From positions 47,671,257 through 47,735,256 of the forward strand of contig BTRK01000006.1 in the NCBI GenBank assembly GCA_036245805.1: a stretch of DNA of 64,000 bases. Reading direction: 5' to 3'. The notes beneath the pieces were generated by a model. The model ran no database searches. It saw nothing but the letters and a program-made list of their open reading frames with translations, and was not told where the DNA came from. The stretch comes from Pristionchus mayeri (taxonomy: Eukaryota; Nematoda; Chromadorea; Rhabditida; Neodiplogasteridae). The position numbers and the translations under genes are program-made. Below are positions 45,746 through 58,364 of this stretch, one piece after another. Position 1 is the stretch's first letter. The number at the start of each line of letters is the position of its first letter.

Positions 45746-48360
45746 ATGATCTTCCTATTGATTCTTCTAATTTCCCCTGTCGTCTCATCATCTGAAGAGC
45801 TATTATTTGTACAAACAGTAAGTGGAATTACGGCATTTTCCGAGCATTTTTTAGATCCAGTTTGAAATAACCTTCCAGAATATTGTTAGAACTCAAAGTG
45901 TGGACAACTTCTGTGCAAATAGTGGAGAAAGCTATCCGACCTCGTCCATTCTAGGTGTATCGTCATGGTGACCGCACTCCGAGGGGCACCTATCCCACTG
46001 ATCCCTACCAGGAGGACTTCTGGGGAGTGCCATGGGGCGAACTTACTACGGTATGAGAACTGGAAAAGTGAGATCAAAGATCAACTTACAATTAAGCTGG
46101 GAATGAAGCAGCATTTCCTGCAAGGGCAGAGACTGAAGAGACTCTACGTGGACAAGGAGAAGTTCATGAGTTCTAAGTACAGCAGATACGATGTATGTTG
46201 ATCTTAAGAGTTCAATTGTCTAGTCAGTGGTATCGTTTCTCGAATCCGTCACTTCCCCATCCGTTCACCTAGATTATTCCAATTCTGTAGAATACGAGAA
46301 ACAAGCCTGTCCCTTTTTTATTTAAATTCTAGCAGCTCAAAATATCAAGAAAGCATGTCTATTGTAGAGACAGTGACCTGGAAATCAAACTATATTCTTG
46401 AGACGTCCATTCGCTCAGCGGACGCCCCTCGTTGTTTGCAGTCTGCAGGCGCTCAGATGGCCGGATTCTACTCTGGTCTCGTTATCAATTAGAGATCAAG
46501 AACGATTCCATAGTTTCTTCATTACATACACAGTCTCGCATCTCAGTCAATCGATAGTTTGGGGAAAATTGAAGAGACTGTTGTGGAAGTTCCACACTCA
46601 GTTATCGATCGAGTAGATCACTAATCGATTTTTAGGCTCGCCAACGCACCCTACCGACCTTCCTGACTGGCCGGCTGACTGGACTCCTCTACCGATTCAT
46701 ACCGTACCTCACAACGAGGACAGGGTAATTCAATCGATAATGCTACCGTACTCCTCGACAATCGATCGATTGAAGGAACTGGAGGCCGGAGTGAACTGTG
46801 ACCGAGCCGATCAGTTGCTTGCTCAGAGGGTTCTCAAGAAGAATTTCCTCGATTTTCTCGCTTCGAACTGGGTACGATAGTCGGTGTGGAATCGATAATA
46901 GTCCTTCGAGCAACTGCTATCTAGTATCCGTATTTCCTGCACTAGGTCTTGCGGGCTTGTGCGCACAGCTAACGAGAATGCATTTATTATGCAGGCACTT
47001 TTCGCGGACATTCTGATTCATTCTGGAGGAGATTATGAGGCCAATTTGGACGCTCTCGAGCATATCTGGGATGCGATCAGCATTGAAGTGAGATGAATAA
47101 GAAACGATGCTATTCATTCCCTACACTCTCTTCCATTTTAACCGGTCGAGAAAATCTGTAAAATATCGAATTTCGGCCAAAAAATAATAGAAAGAAGCGA
47201 TTAATGAAATACCACTTTGCAGAAAGGAGTGTACAACCTTACGCTGCCCGACTGGATCACCGATGACTTCTACAAGGCATTGGGGGGAGCGATGGAGGAG
47301 GCACTCGACTATGTGGATGGAGGAGGTCAGTTTTAGGGTAGCATGTATTTTATGGTTAGTTGTGAAAAAGAGCTTGCTAAAGTTCCTCTATTTTTATCCA
47401 AGTAATTAACTTTTATGTTTAAGCATTTGAAAAAGGCTTCGAATTTAGCTGGCTTTGACTATCCTGAGGACACGGAATTGCTGCGACTGCGAGCAGGATT
47501 CTTTCTGAAGGAATGGATCAAGAACATTAACAATGCCATGGGAGGCAACGGGCTGAAGTACTACAGCTACTCATCTGTGAGTCTACTTGCAGGGATCGAC
47601 AACGATAACGCGGCCATTATTTGTGTAGAAAATTCGCAATTAGTCGTTGCGGCGCACTGCAAGAGTTCGGTCTGACGCTCTCTCGTCACCGGTCTATAGT
47701 GTGTTTGCGTTGCGTACATTGATCATAGTCAGGCTCATAACTCTTGCAGTGCGGCCGCAACGACTAATGGCGATTTTTCTGTATAAAAAATGATTTATCG
47801 ATGCACAAATCGAATACCGTATTAAATTACAGCACGACAGCATAGTTACTGACTTCATGCTGCTCTTGGGAGCAAAGGAGAAGGTCATCGGAAAGGGGAA
47901 TCCGGACTATGCTGCTACCGTAACCTGCGAAGTGTGGAGGAGAAGCGACGGATACTATTTGAAGGTATTGGAGTTCATACGCCAAACCACGATATCTTCA
48001 TTCGGTACACTCTCTTGCAAATCGACAAGCCGAGTGAATGTACGAAATGAAGAGACAGCGACGACAATTTCGAATCTCAAATTCCATTCTCAAATTGCAG
48101 TTCTTGTACTCGGCTGATGCATACAGTGACTTTGTGCCGTTCACAAGGTGCGAAATATTAAAAATAATAAATACAACAAATAAAATAATCAAGATTCATC
48201 ACTGGTTGTCCTGATGCTGATGACTTCTGCCCGGTGGACGCTTTCATGGCTCGATCGCAGCCCTTCATTCCAGAAAGCGCAGATGTCAGTTTGTTTGTTT
48301 GTATATTTTTATTAATTTATTATGAATAACAACATATTTCAGGAGTGCAAGAAAGTATGA
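45746..48360 (+). CDS. Histidine acid phosphatase, secreted, left-arm copy
   Basis: Thirteen exons in phase: 45,746-45,817; 45,955-46,050; 46,097-46,192; 46,403-46,475; 46,636-46,724; 46,776-46,871; 46,995-47,087; 47,223-47,325; 47,449-47,576; 47,833-47,964; 48,101-48,147; 48,194-48,284; 48,343-48,360. They total 1,134 nt, 377 residues, a normal length. Residues 1-16 form a signal peptide ([16 protein letters not shown]). The catalytic RHGDRTP motif with nucleophilic His follows directly ([20 protein letters not shown]), the second block is [20 protein letters not shown], and the proton-donor HD pair is in [10 protein letters not shown]. The enzyme hydrolyses phosphomonoesters outside the cell or in the gut/lysosome. 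Nematode genomes carry many such genes. Two acceptors end in AAG rather than CAG, so those boundaries are less certain. Confidence 0.88.
47971..48077. repeat. Diverged hairpin repeat in acid phosphatase intron
   Basis: GAGTTCATACGCC..ATATCTTCATTCGGTACACT folds on GTGAATGTACGAAATGAAGA..CGAATCTC with several mismatches; centre CAAATCGACAAGCC. Mirror at 56,033-56,139. Related partial copies lie at 46,490-46,612 and 47,095-47,165. Confidence 0.55.
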
Positions 48361-48655
48361 ATACTTCATCGACTTTTGACTTGTTGACATCGATAGAGTA
48401 CAACACATATAAGCTCATTGCGTGCCATCGATATCATCTAGTCATCAATTCTTGATCGAGTTATGCTTCCCAATTTTTGTCGGTAAAGTGCAACATCTAT
48501 TATAATTGTACTGTAACAATAGCAAATTTGTTGAACCGACATAACAAGATAGAAATAGAGAAGGTCTGAATTTTTTGACACTATTGCTTTTACATATCAG
48601 GTTTTGCATAGAAGGAAAACATATAGGAAAAAGCAGAGTACAACAGTGTCATGCA

Positions 48656-49692
48656 TCATATAGCTGCATTAGTGCAGCCAAAAGCGGGAAGGGTAGGGTC
48701 GAGGCCCACGGGCGCGTTGGTCGGCATGTAGATCACTCTCATCCATTCTCCGGAGGTCGTATCGCAGAATGCCTTGAAAACTCCCTGGGGTGCATCGCCT
48801 CCAATTTGGAACTGAAATAAGATATACAATCATATGAAGGCGTTTGCCTAAGAATCAAGCAGATCAGCTGGGATATGGCACATCTAAAAATATCGATTTT
48901 ATACAAATCTTTATTGCGGGGTAATCAATCGTTTTAAAAAAAGATAGGCATACATAGCTTTTCACGTCCATCACCACTTTGGAATATATGATTTCGGTCG
49001 CATGTTTCGAAAACAAAAACAAAACACATTATTAGAGTCCTGTAAGATAATCATATTTTCGCGAACTCAATCGCCGATCTTAGAGGTACTAACTGAAATT
49101 TCCTAGTTTGTAGCTCTCTTAAATCCTAGTTTGTAGCTCTGGTGGAAGCCTACTTACATTTATTATGTTTGGCGTCGGCGCCTCGCAAACCATTTGATTG
49201 TTCACGATCTTTGGCGGCACGCAGGTGTCACCGGGCTGGAAATAGACAAATGAGGGCACTTCTTCAAGATTTCGCTCGTTGGACCACCCGCTTCCCCTCC
49301 CCTTATCGTTTCTCGCTTCCTCCCCATCGCAGATGGGTTGTATGACCGAAAATCAGGGAGAAATAGCTTGAAAATAGTTGGGTAGGGGAGGAAAAAGAGG
49401 GGGGTGTGCCAAATTTCGTACTCAAAATGGTAGTTATCTTTAGATAGGTGAACTATTGCATCCTTTGACCTACCGGGAATGCCCGAATGTTGAACTCGCA
49501 TGACGCCTCATCATAGGTTGGCATTATGGTAGCTCGATCATTCGGCACTATACCATATATGCCTAGCATTGTCAAACCCAGCTCACTTAGTGGTGCGGAT
49601 GTGACTGGAATGCCTGGAGAAGGGGTGCGCATGGGCACGCACCCAAAGCCAAGATGAGGAAGGAGTACGATGACGGAGAGCAGCCTGTGCAT
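48656..49692 (-). CDS. Small secreted protein, left-arm copy with exonised intron
   Basis: Exons 49,692-49,474, 49,235-49,158 and 48,811-48,656 give about 150 residues: signal peptide MHRLLSVIVLLPHLGFG, a Pro-rich start, then YDEASCEFNIRAFP, CVPPKIVNNQMVCEAPTPN and CDTTSGEWMRVIYMPTNAPV. Compared with the right-arm copy, 106 bp spanning the intron-1 acceptor and the first 17 nt of exon 2 are missing. The old intron start now reads in frame into the old exon 2 without a stop, adding SELGLTMLGIYGIVPNDRAT and removing CPPLP. Family not recognised; Cys pairs suggest an extracellular disulfide-bonded module. It is convergent with the acid phosphatase (296 bp between stops). Confidence 0.7.
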
Positions 49693-49974
49693 CTGAGAGG
49701 AGAATAATAATGATGATTTTAAAATTACGACCGAGGAAACAATATCGCGCATGAAACATCAGACATCACGGATGTATTTTGATATTCTGCATAGCTAGAA
49801 GGCGAAATAGGGACAAGAGAATCTGAGAAAGTAAAATTTCTCTATCTCTCATTGTCCATGGACATGCCTAGCGACAGCAAAGCCCAAGGACGACCGTTGA
49901 TTGCATCAAGTCAAATGTTCAAAAAAATGCGAAGTTAACCTTTGAAAAATTAAAGTTACAGACTGGTTAAGTCC

Positions 49975-50887
49975 ATGTGCTATTGCTTCCGAAGGCAACA
50001 CGGTTTGGAGCGGGCTGGTGACTGGGCTGCTGAGGTGCTGTAGCAGATGCGGCTGCTGGATGCAGCAGCTGCAGCCCTCATCGGATGCGGGTCAGGAGGA
50101 ATGGACGGGCGGCCGGAGGAGTAGTTGATCGCGTTTATCAGCTGGAATTTAGATCAATAAATGAAAGAATTGCTGGCAAAATCTATTATTATTAATTAAC
50201 ATAATTAATTAATTTGCAAACCTTGGCAATCTGACGCATGTAGTCATCCTTGCCCTTCCACTTCCGGAAGATGAACTCCTCCACCTGTAAGCGAACAATC
50301 ACTGCCTGTTAATAGTATTTACAAAAAGAGAGTGAGATTGCTGTAAACTGATGTAATTCGCAAAGGCTGACAAGTTGTGAATTTTGTCCAATTGTTATTT
50401 TTAATTTTTTGACAAAGCAGATAGTGATAATTACATCACGTGCAGTTCCATTTCTCGAAAAAAAAATAAAGTGGTTACTCACCTCACGTGAATTTCCTGG
50501 AACTGGAAGTCGATTGCGTGCGAGATCCGGCTGTCTGCAGTTGAAGGTAATTCTGTTACAATAGTTTTTTCAATAACATTTTCAGATCTGATCAACATCA
50601 ACCACTTTGGATCAATTTTTTGTTCCCCATTTCTAACGACAAACTGTCATTGAAACTAATGTGAAAACATGGACAAAATGATCATGGGAGTTCAATGTTT
50701 GCCTGTCACAACGAGAGCCAATGGAAATGTTTGCAGGCGTTTCGAAACGAGTGATTCATCGCCTATTTCCTATTGATTCGCGACTTTCCATATTCTAAAA
50801 TCTTTTTATTTAAATTTATTTATTAATTCGCACTCACAGTCGACAGATGACTTGCTCGCGAAGGGATTGGTTAGGCCAGTCTGCCAT
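49975..50887 (-). pseudogene. mdt-15: mdt-15 5' fragment in palindrome-2 spacer
   Basis: Covers exons 1-3 and most of exon 4, beginning at the ATG (50,887). Exon 4 has a 2-bp deletion near 50,051 (gcggctgctgg for gcggcgctgctgg) and is cut off at about 49,975. Exon 3 has a C-to-G change making KWK for KCK. The intron upstream has also lost some 20 bp. It has accumulated more changes than the two palindrome-1 copies have between themselves. Confidence 0.9.
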
Positions 50888-51064
50888 GTCGAACAGGTTG
50901 CGGGCTGCTGCAAGGGTGGGAGTCATAAAACGAAAAAAGGAAACAAAATCAAGCGCAAACGAGTTTATAGTCTTCTAGAGTTGAGAACACAGGCCGGCTG
51001 CTGCTTGGGACAAGCAGGGATACGTAATCCTACATCGAAGCCGGCCTAACCGGCCTGCCCCACC

Positions 51065-52440
51065 TCATTATCATTATTTATCCATTGATCAAGGTCTGGG
51101 CCTGGTGGATGATACAGTTCTTCCATTTATCGGGGTCTCTTGTGCAAACGCTCCCCCAATTAGCTCCAAGTTGCTTCACAAATTCGTCCTTCCATCTTGT
51201 TTTTGGTCTGCCAATTGGCCTGGCCCGACCGTACGGAGTCCAGTCCATCACACGTTTTGTCCATCTGTCGTCATTTATATATGCCAGTCTTGCGGCCCAA
51301 AACCATTTCCTTTCCATTGCCTGTGCTCGGATATCTGGGAGAGGGACTTTTAGAGACAGCCAATCATTCGTTCGGCGTTCCAATCTTGTTACTCCGCACA
51401 TTTTCCGCATCATACTACGCTGTGCTACAATGAGCCGAGTATGTATCTTTTTCGTCGGACTCCATAGTTCAGATCCATATAACAGAGCTGGCACAACACA
51501 CATCATGTACACTCGTCTCTTCAGTCCCATTTCAATCTTTCTGTTCGTGAGGAACTCGTGAAACCGGTTAAACCCTCTCCATGCACTTCAGATCCTGCGA
51601 TTAATTTCTTGCATTAGGCATTGATCAAAAGAGACGCGTATTCCAAGGTAGATGAAAGAATTGACGTATTTCAGAGCTTCGTGGTCAGCGATTAGTCGTG
51701 GCTGGTTTCGATTTGACATAACAACAGTCTTCTTCTTGTTTATAACGAGACCGACTTTCCTGCTTGCTGTGCATAGATCATTTATCATTGTTTGAGCTTC
51801 TTGCGCAAAATGAGAAACCAATACGACGTCATCCGCATATCTGAGATTGTTCAGCCGTTTTCCATCTATATTTATTCCGTAATTCTGCCAGTTCAGCTCA
51901 CTAAAACATTCTTGCAGCACTGCATTGAATAAATGAGGGGATAGTGGGTCTCCTTGTCGGACACCTTTTGCTATGTCAATAGGAACTTTTTCCTTGCCCA
52001 ATCTCACACATACTTGACTTTTGTTGTACACATTTCTCATAACGTTCACAATTTTAGAATGTATTCCTTGTTTTGACAATGCTGCCCAAACCGAACCGAA
52101 TTCGATGCTGTCAAACGCTTTGGTATAGTCAATGAAGACCATGAAACAGGGAAAGTCATATTCCATTGATTTGCTTATAATCTCGCTTATAGTAAAGGAG
52201 TGATCAAGTGTTGAATAATTCCTTCTGAATCCGGCTTGATCGTGAGTTTGGCTTGCATTTAACGTACACTCTATTCGTGTATCGATCGTGGATGTAAAAA
52301 CTTTGTAGATCAGATTTAGCAACGCTATCGGTCTGTAGTTTGTGATATCTAACTGATTCCCCTTCTTGAATATGAGTGAAATGAGTGAATTCGAGAGATT
52401 GTCGGGCAGTATTACCCACCAATCGTTGGAGTAATACTAG
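51065..52440 (-). pseudogene. RTE-like non-LTR retrotransposon, third copy
   Basis: Same 5'-truncated element as at 19,140-20,512. It keeps the 21 bp lost in the palindrome-1 left arm and shares the TGA after QEINRRI (near 51,588). It differs by a few substitutions (MINDL for MIDDL; GRARPIGR for DRARPIGR). The YADD box is present. Endonuclease absent, so it is not autonomous. Confidence 0.88.
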
Positions 52441-52879
52441 CATGCAATGCGGATGCAGATGGAGCACTGTCGTGCAATAAATCCGATGATAGTATGAAGA
52501 TCGAGTTACGTTTCACTTTTGCACGTATGACTCACCCTCTTCCTGCTCCATTTAGTGAGAAATCGTGACCAGTTCTCTTCGGAAACTCAGTCAGGAGACG
52601 AACTATCGATGGAATTTGTTTCTGGGGTGGACAATTACCTTTGTTTGGCGAGAAAGGAAGAAAGCATATAGAGAATAGCAGAAAGAACGGTGAAAAAGTA
52701 ACTGAATAGTCACAAGCAATGTATCGCTTGCATACAAACAAAAACGCAATGACAATACTACAAATATCGTGATAAGATCATTGATGATGGCGAGAGTGTT
52801 AAAGCATGTAATGAATTCACCCCTTGATCAGTGGATGGCATTCAACAAAGGTCCCACTTTCTGTGCTCTCTCGCCGATA

Positions 52880-52983
52880 GAGTGCACTGTTCGGGTATTT
52901 TCTTCATTTCCAATACTGTCCCACCGCTCGACCGGACAAGATAGTATGAGAAATGAAGAGACGATTACCCGAATAGCGCACTC
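52880..52983. repeat. Hairpin repeat (CTCTTCATT family), third palindrome-1 core copy
   Basis: Copy of 17,272-17,375 with a change in one arm (CTGTCCCACC for CTATCTCACC), which weakens its stem. Confidence 0.7.
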
Positions 52984-53371
52984 AACTCACCGGTCAGGCG
53001 AGAGGAAATGACGCGACTTTTTTCTTGCCAATGAAAGTGTGCCTGTATCACGCGCGCACTGTGATGGGAAGAGGAAAGTAACGATAAACTACGAGAAAGA
53101 GGAGGGGTGAGAGTGTGCCTCGCCCTAAACCGCGCAACGACAGGCAAACGCAGCGTGACTGAGCGCATACATCGACATTATTTGGAACCACTTCAACAGA
53201 GATTCCAAAATTCAACATTTTTATCCGCCTTTTTCAGACAGAATTACTATTTTCAAAATTGTTGAAAGGCTGCCTCGGTAAGATCGTACGATCCTCGAGG
53301 CGATGTGACGCGATGAGCAATCAGAAATGATTCAAATATTTCCTCTTCTCCTCGACTTTTTCCACGGCATT

Positions 53372-54037
53372 AGATACAGAACCCACCGTTTTCACTTTCT
53401 CATCAAAAATCAAGAGAATGTGTCGAATGAAGAATGGAATGAGATAAAAGGGGGATAGTTGTTGTGCCGATTCGGTTTTCTCACTTGCAATAGGATAATG
53501 GTAGTTTACTGGTTACTTGTCCGACCAAGGAGATATTCGTGCTCAATCCGATGAGGATGAGCAATCGATAGCACTCGAAAAAAGGGGGGTTGTAGACTAA
53601 TCGATTACTACTAAATATTTCAGCACGTTTATGACCTCATCTTTCGCCCAGTCGAGGAGCATTCCCATTTTACGAAAATAGTTTCTCTGCCTTGCTTGCT
53701 GTCTCTTACTTTATCAATACACACAGCTCAAGAGATAGTGATCTTTATCTTTGGATAGAGGAGGTATGGATGCTGAAATGCCTTAGGCGTTATCCTGGAC
53801 AAGGGGATGATAGAAACTTGCTACGTCCGGCTGAGATGAGGGGCGGGGACTGTTGCGAGGTGAGATTAAAGGAAAGGGAGAGCTGAGTATTCTTAGCCTC
53901 TCCACATTCCGTGGCATCATCAGCTCATAGTGCTTGAAGCTTTTGCGCACGCTTTCAGCTCGGAATGAACTGATCTCGGTTAGTAGGACAATCGTGATGT
54001 TCCATTTTCCGCATTCTAATTGTCTCAATATTTAAGT
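53372..54037. other. Unique spacer DNA with possible minus-strand exon remnants
   Basis: Not found elsewhere in the window. The minus strand at about 53,580-53,480 reads LLILIGLSTNISLVGQ, a possible membrane segment followed by a donor-like gtgaga, and 53,680-53,625 reads KMGMLLDWAKDEVINVL. These could be exons of a chemoreceptor-like gene. Evidence is weak. Confidence 0.25.
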
Positions 54038-54311
54038 CCAGTCTGTAACTTTAATTTTTCAAAGGTTAACTTTGCATTTTTTTGAACATTTGACTTGATG
54101 CAATCAACGGTCGTCCTTGGGCTTTGCTGTCACTAGGCATGTCCATGGACAATGAGAGATAGAGAAATTTTACTTTCTCAGATTCTCTTGTCCCTATTTC
54201 GCCTTCTAGCTATGCAGAATATCAAAATACATCCGTGATGTCTGATGTTTCATGCGCGATATTGTTTCCTCGGTCGTAATTTTAAAATCATCATTATTAT
54301 TCTCCTCTCAG

Positions 54312-55454
54312 ATGCACAGGCTGCTCTCCGTCATCGTACTCCTTCCTCATCTTGGCTTTGGGTGCGTGCCCATGCGCACCCCTTCTCCAGGCATTCCAGT
54401 CACATCCGCACCACTAAGTGAGCTGGGTTTGACAATGCTAGGCATATATGGTATAGTGCCGAATGATCGAGCTACCATAATGCCAACCATTTAACTTTAA
54501 AATGTGAAGCCTCAACAGAGAAATTTGGGGTTATGCAAGTAATGATACCGAAGTGGCGTAATAAATGCTGATTGCAGGCTGCCCGCCTCTTCCGTATGAT
54601 GAGGCGTCATGCGAGTTCAACATTCGGGCATTCCCGGTAGGTCAAAGGATGCAATAGTTCACCTATCTAAAGATAACTACCATTTTGAGTACGAAATTTG
54701 GCACACCCCCCTCTTTTTCCTCCCCTACCCAACTATTTTCAAGCTATTTCTCCCTGATTTTCGGTCATACAACCCATCTGCGATGGGGAGGAAGCGAGAA
54801 ACGATAAGGGGAGGGGAAGCGGGTGGTCCAACGAGCGAAATCTTGAAGAAGTGCCCTCATTTGTCTATTTCCAGCCCGGTGACACCTGCGTGCCGCCAAA
54901 GATCGTGAACAATCAAATGGTTTGCGAGGCGCCGACGCCAAACATAATAAATGTAAGTAGGCTTCCACCAGAGCTACAAACTAGGATTTAAGAGAGCTAC
55001 AAACTAGGAAATTTCAGTTAGTACCTCTAAGATCGGCGATTGAGTTCGCGAAAATATGATTATCTTACAGGACTCTAATAATGTGTTTTGTTTTTGTTTT
55101 CGAAACATGCGACCGAAATCATATATTCCAAAGTGGTGATGGACGTGAAAAGCTATGTATGCCTATCTTTTTTTAAAACGATTGATTACCCCGCAATAAA
55201 GATTTGTATAAAATCGATATTTTTAGATGTGCCATATCCCAGCTGATCTGCTTGATTCTTAGGCAAACGCCTTCATATGATTGTATATCTTATTTCAGTT
55301 CCAAATTGGAGGCGATGCACCCCAGGGAGTTTTCAAGGCATTATGCGATACGACCTCCGGAGAATGGATGAGAGTGATCTACATGCCGACCAACGCGCCC
55401 GTGGGCCTCGACCCTACCCTTCCCGCTTTTGGCTGCACTAATGCAGCTATATGA
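54312..55454 (+). CDS. Small secreted protein, right-arm copy with intact introns
   Basis: Exons 54,312-54,417, 54,578-54,636, 54,875-54,952 and 55,299-55,454 join in phase (399 nt, 132 residues). Signal peptide as in the left copy, then CVPMRTPSPGIPVTSAPLSC, CPPLPYDEASCEFNIRAFP, PGDTCVPPKIVNNQMVCEAP and a C-terminal FGCTNAAI. The sequence ctctcag immediately before the ATG could be a trans-splice acceptor. This looks like the ancestral structure; compared with the left copy one residue also differs (KALCD versus KAFCD). No family recognised. Confidence 0.72.
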
Positions 55455-55749
55455 TGCATGACACTGTTGTACTCTGCTTTTTCCTATATGTTTTCCTTCT
55501 ATGCAAAACCTGATATGTAAAAGCAATAGTGTCAAAAAATTCAGACCTTCTCTATTTCTATCTTGTTATGTCGGTTCAACAAATTTGCTATGGTTACAGT
55601 ACAATTATAATAGATGTTGCACTTTACCGACAAAAATTGGGAAGCATAACTCGATCAAGAATTGATGACTAGATGATATCGATGGCACGCAATGAGCTTA
55701 TATGTGTTGTACTCTATCGATGTCAACAAGTCAAAAGTCGATGAAGTAT

Positions 55750-58364
55750 TCATACTTTCTTGCACTCCTGAAATATGTTGTTATTCATAATAAATTAATA
55801 AAAATATACAAACAAACAAACTGACATCTGCGCTTTCTGGAATGAAGGGCTGCGATCGAGCCATGAAAGCGTCCACCGGGCAGAAGTCATCAGCATCAGG
55901 ACAACCAGTGATGAATCTTGATTATTTTATTTGTTGTATTTATTATTTTTAATATTTCGCACCTTGTGAACGGCACAAAGTCACTGTATGCATCAGCCGA
56001 GTACAAGAACTGCAATTTGAGAATGGAATTTGAGATTCGAAATTGTCGTCGCTGTCTCTTCATTTCGTACATTCACTCGGCTTGTCGATTTGCAAGAGAG
56101 TGTACCGAATGAAGATATCGTGGTTTGGCGTATGAACTCCAATACCTTCAAATAGTATCCGTCGCTTCTCCTCCACACTTCGCAGGTTACGGTAGCAGCA
56201 TAGTCCGGATTCCCCTTTCCGATGACCTTCTCCTTTGCTCCCAAGAGCAGCATGAAGTCAGTAACTATGCTGTCGTGCTGTAATTTAATACGGTATTCGA
56301 TTTGTGCATCGATAAATCATTTTTTATACAGAAAAATCGCCATTAGTCGTTGCGGCCGCACTGCAAGAGTTATGAGCCTGACTATGATCAATGTACGCAA
56401 CGCAAACACACTATAGACCGGTGACGAGAGAGCGTCAGACCGAACTCTTGCAGTGCGCCGCAACGACTAATTGCGAATTTTCTACACAAATAATGGCCGC
56501 GTTATCGTTGTCGATCCCTGCAAGTAGACTCACAGATGAGTAGCTGTAGTACTTCAGCCCGTTGCCTCCCATGGCATTGTTAATGTTCTTGATCCATTCC
56601 TTCAGAAAGAATCCTGCTCGCAGTCGCAGCAATTCCGTGTCCTCAGGATAGTCAAAGCCAGCTAAATTCGAAGCCTTTTTCAAATGCTTAAACATAAAAG
56701 TTAATTACTTGGATAAAAATAGAGGAACTTTAGCAAGCTCTTTTTCACAACTAACCATAAAATACATGCTACCCTAAAACTGACCTCCTCCATCCACATA
56801 GTCGAGTGCCTCCTCCATCGCTCCCCCCAATGCCTTGTAGAAGTCATCGGTGATCCAGTCGGGCAGCGTAAGGTTGTACACTCCTTTCTGCAAAGTGGTA
56901 TTTCATTAATCGCTTCTTTCTATTATTTTTTGGCCGAAATTCGATATTTTACAGATTTTCTCGACCGGTTAAAATGGAAGAGAGTGTAGGGAATGAATAG
57001 CATCGTTTCTTATTCATCTCACTTCAATGCTGATCGCATCCCAGATATGCTCGAGAGCGTCCAAATTGGCCTCATAATCTCCTCCAGAATGAATCAGAAT
57101 GTCCGCGAAAAGTGCCTGCATAATAAATGCATTCTCGTTAGCTGTGCGCACAAGCCCGCAAGACCTAGTGCAGGAAATACGGATACTAGATAGCAGTTGC
57201 TCGAAGGACTATTATCGATTCCACACCGACTATCGTACCCAGTTCGAAGCGAGAAAATCGAGGAAATTCTTCTTGAGAACCCTCTGAGCAAGCAACTGAT
57301 CGGCTCGGTCACAGTTCACTCCGGCCTCCAGTTCCTTCAATCGATCGATTGTCGAGGAGTACGGTAGCATTATCGATTGAATTACCCTGTCCTCGTTGTG
57401 AGGTACGGTATGAATCGGTAGAGGAGTCCAGTCAGCCGGCCAGTCAGGAAGGTCGGTAGGGTGCGTTGGCGAGCCTAAAAATCGATTAGTGATCTACTCG
57501 ATCGATAACTGAGTGTGGAACTTCCACAACAGTCTCTTCAATTTTCCCCAAACTATCGATTGACTGAGATGCGAGACTGTGTATGTAATGAAGAAACTAT
57601 GGAATCGTTCTTGATCTCTAATTGATAACGAGACCAGAGTAGAATCCGGCCATCTGAGCGCCTGCAGACTGCAAACAACGAGGGGCGTCCGCTGAGCGAA
57701 TGGACGTCTCAAGAATATAGTTTGATTTCCAGGTCACTGTCTCTACAATAGACATGCTTTCTTGATATTTTGAGCTGCTAGAATTTAAATAAAAAAGGGA
57801 CAGGCTTGTTTCTCGTATTCTACAGAATTGGAATAATCTAGGTGAACGGATGGGGAAGTGACGGATTCGAGAAACGATACCACTGACTAGACAATTGAAC
57901 TCTTAAGATCAACATACATCGTATCTGCTGTACTTAGAACTCATGAACTTCTCCTTGTCCACGTAGAGTCTCTTCAGTCTCTGCCCTTGCAGGAAATGCT
58001 GCTTCATTCCCAGCTTAATTGTAAGTTGATCTTTGATCTCACTTTTCCAGTTCTCATACCGTAGTAAGTTCGCCCCATGGCACTCCCCAGAAGTCCTCCT
58101 GGTAGGGATCAGTGGGATAGGTGCCCCTCGGAGTGCGGTCACCATGACGATACACCTAGAATGGACGAGGTCGGATAGCTTTCTCCACTATTTGCACAGA
58201 AGTTGTCCACACTTTGAGTTCTAACAATATTCTGGAAGGTTATTTCAAACTGGATCTAAAAAATGCTCGGAAAATGCCGTAATTCCACTTACTGTTTGTA
58301 CAAATAATAGCTCTTCAGATGATGAGACGACAGGGGAAATTAGAAGAATCAATAGGAAGATCAT
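55750..58364 (-). CDS. Histidine acid phosphatase, right-arm copy
   Basis: Mirror of 45,746-48,360 with all 13 exons at 104,110 minus the left-arm positions. The frame, the RHGDRTP motif and the HD motif are preserved. I see no coding difference from the left copy in the regions compared. Two adjacent identical genes could double the dosage of a secreted digestive enzyme. Confidence 0.87.
56033..56139. repeat. Diverged hairpin repeat in acid phosphatase intron (right arm)
   Basis: Mirror of 47,971-48,077. Confidence 0.5.

Larger units (their letters stand above)
49967..54037. repeat. Spacer of palindrome 2: copy of the palindrome-1 core plus unique DNA
   Basis: About 49,975-53,332 matches the palindrome-1 left arm from about 14,370 to 17,724. 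At 53,333 the sequence jumps to palindrome-1 right-arm position 18,032 and follows it to about 53,371. The 307 bp across the palindrome-1 centre are missing, with a 3-bp ATT microhomology at the joint. 53,372-54,037 is unrelated to palindrome 1. Confidence 0.9.
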
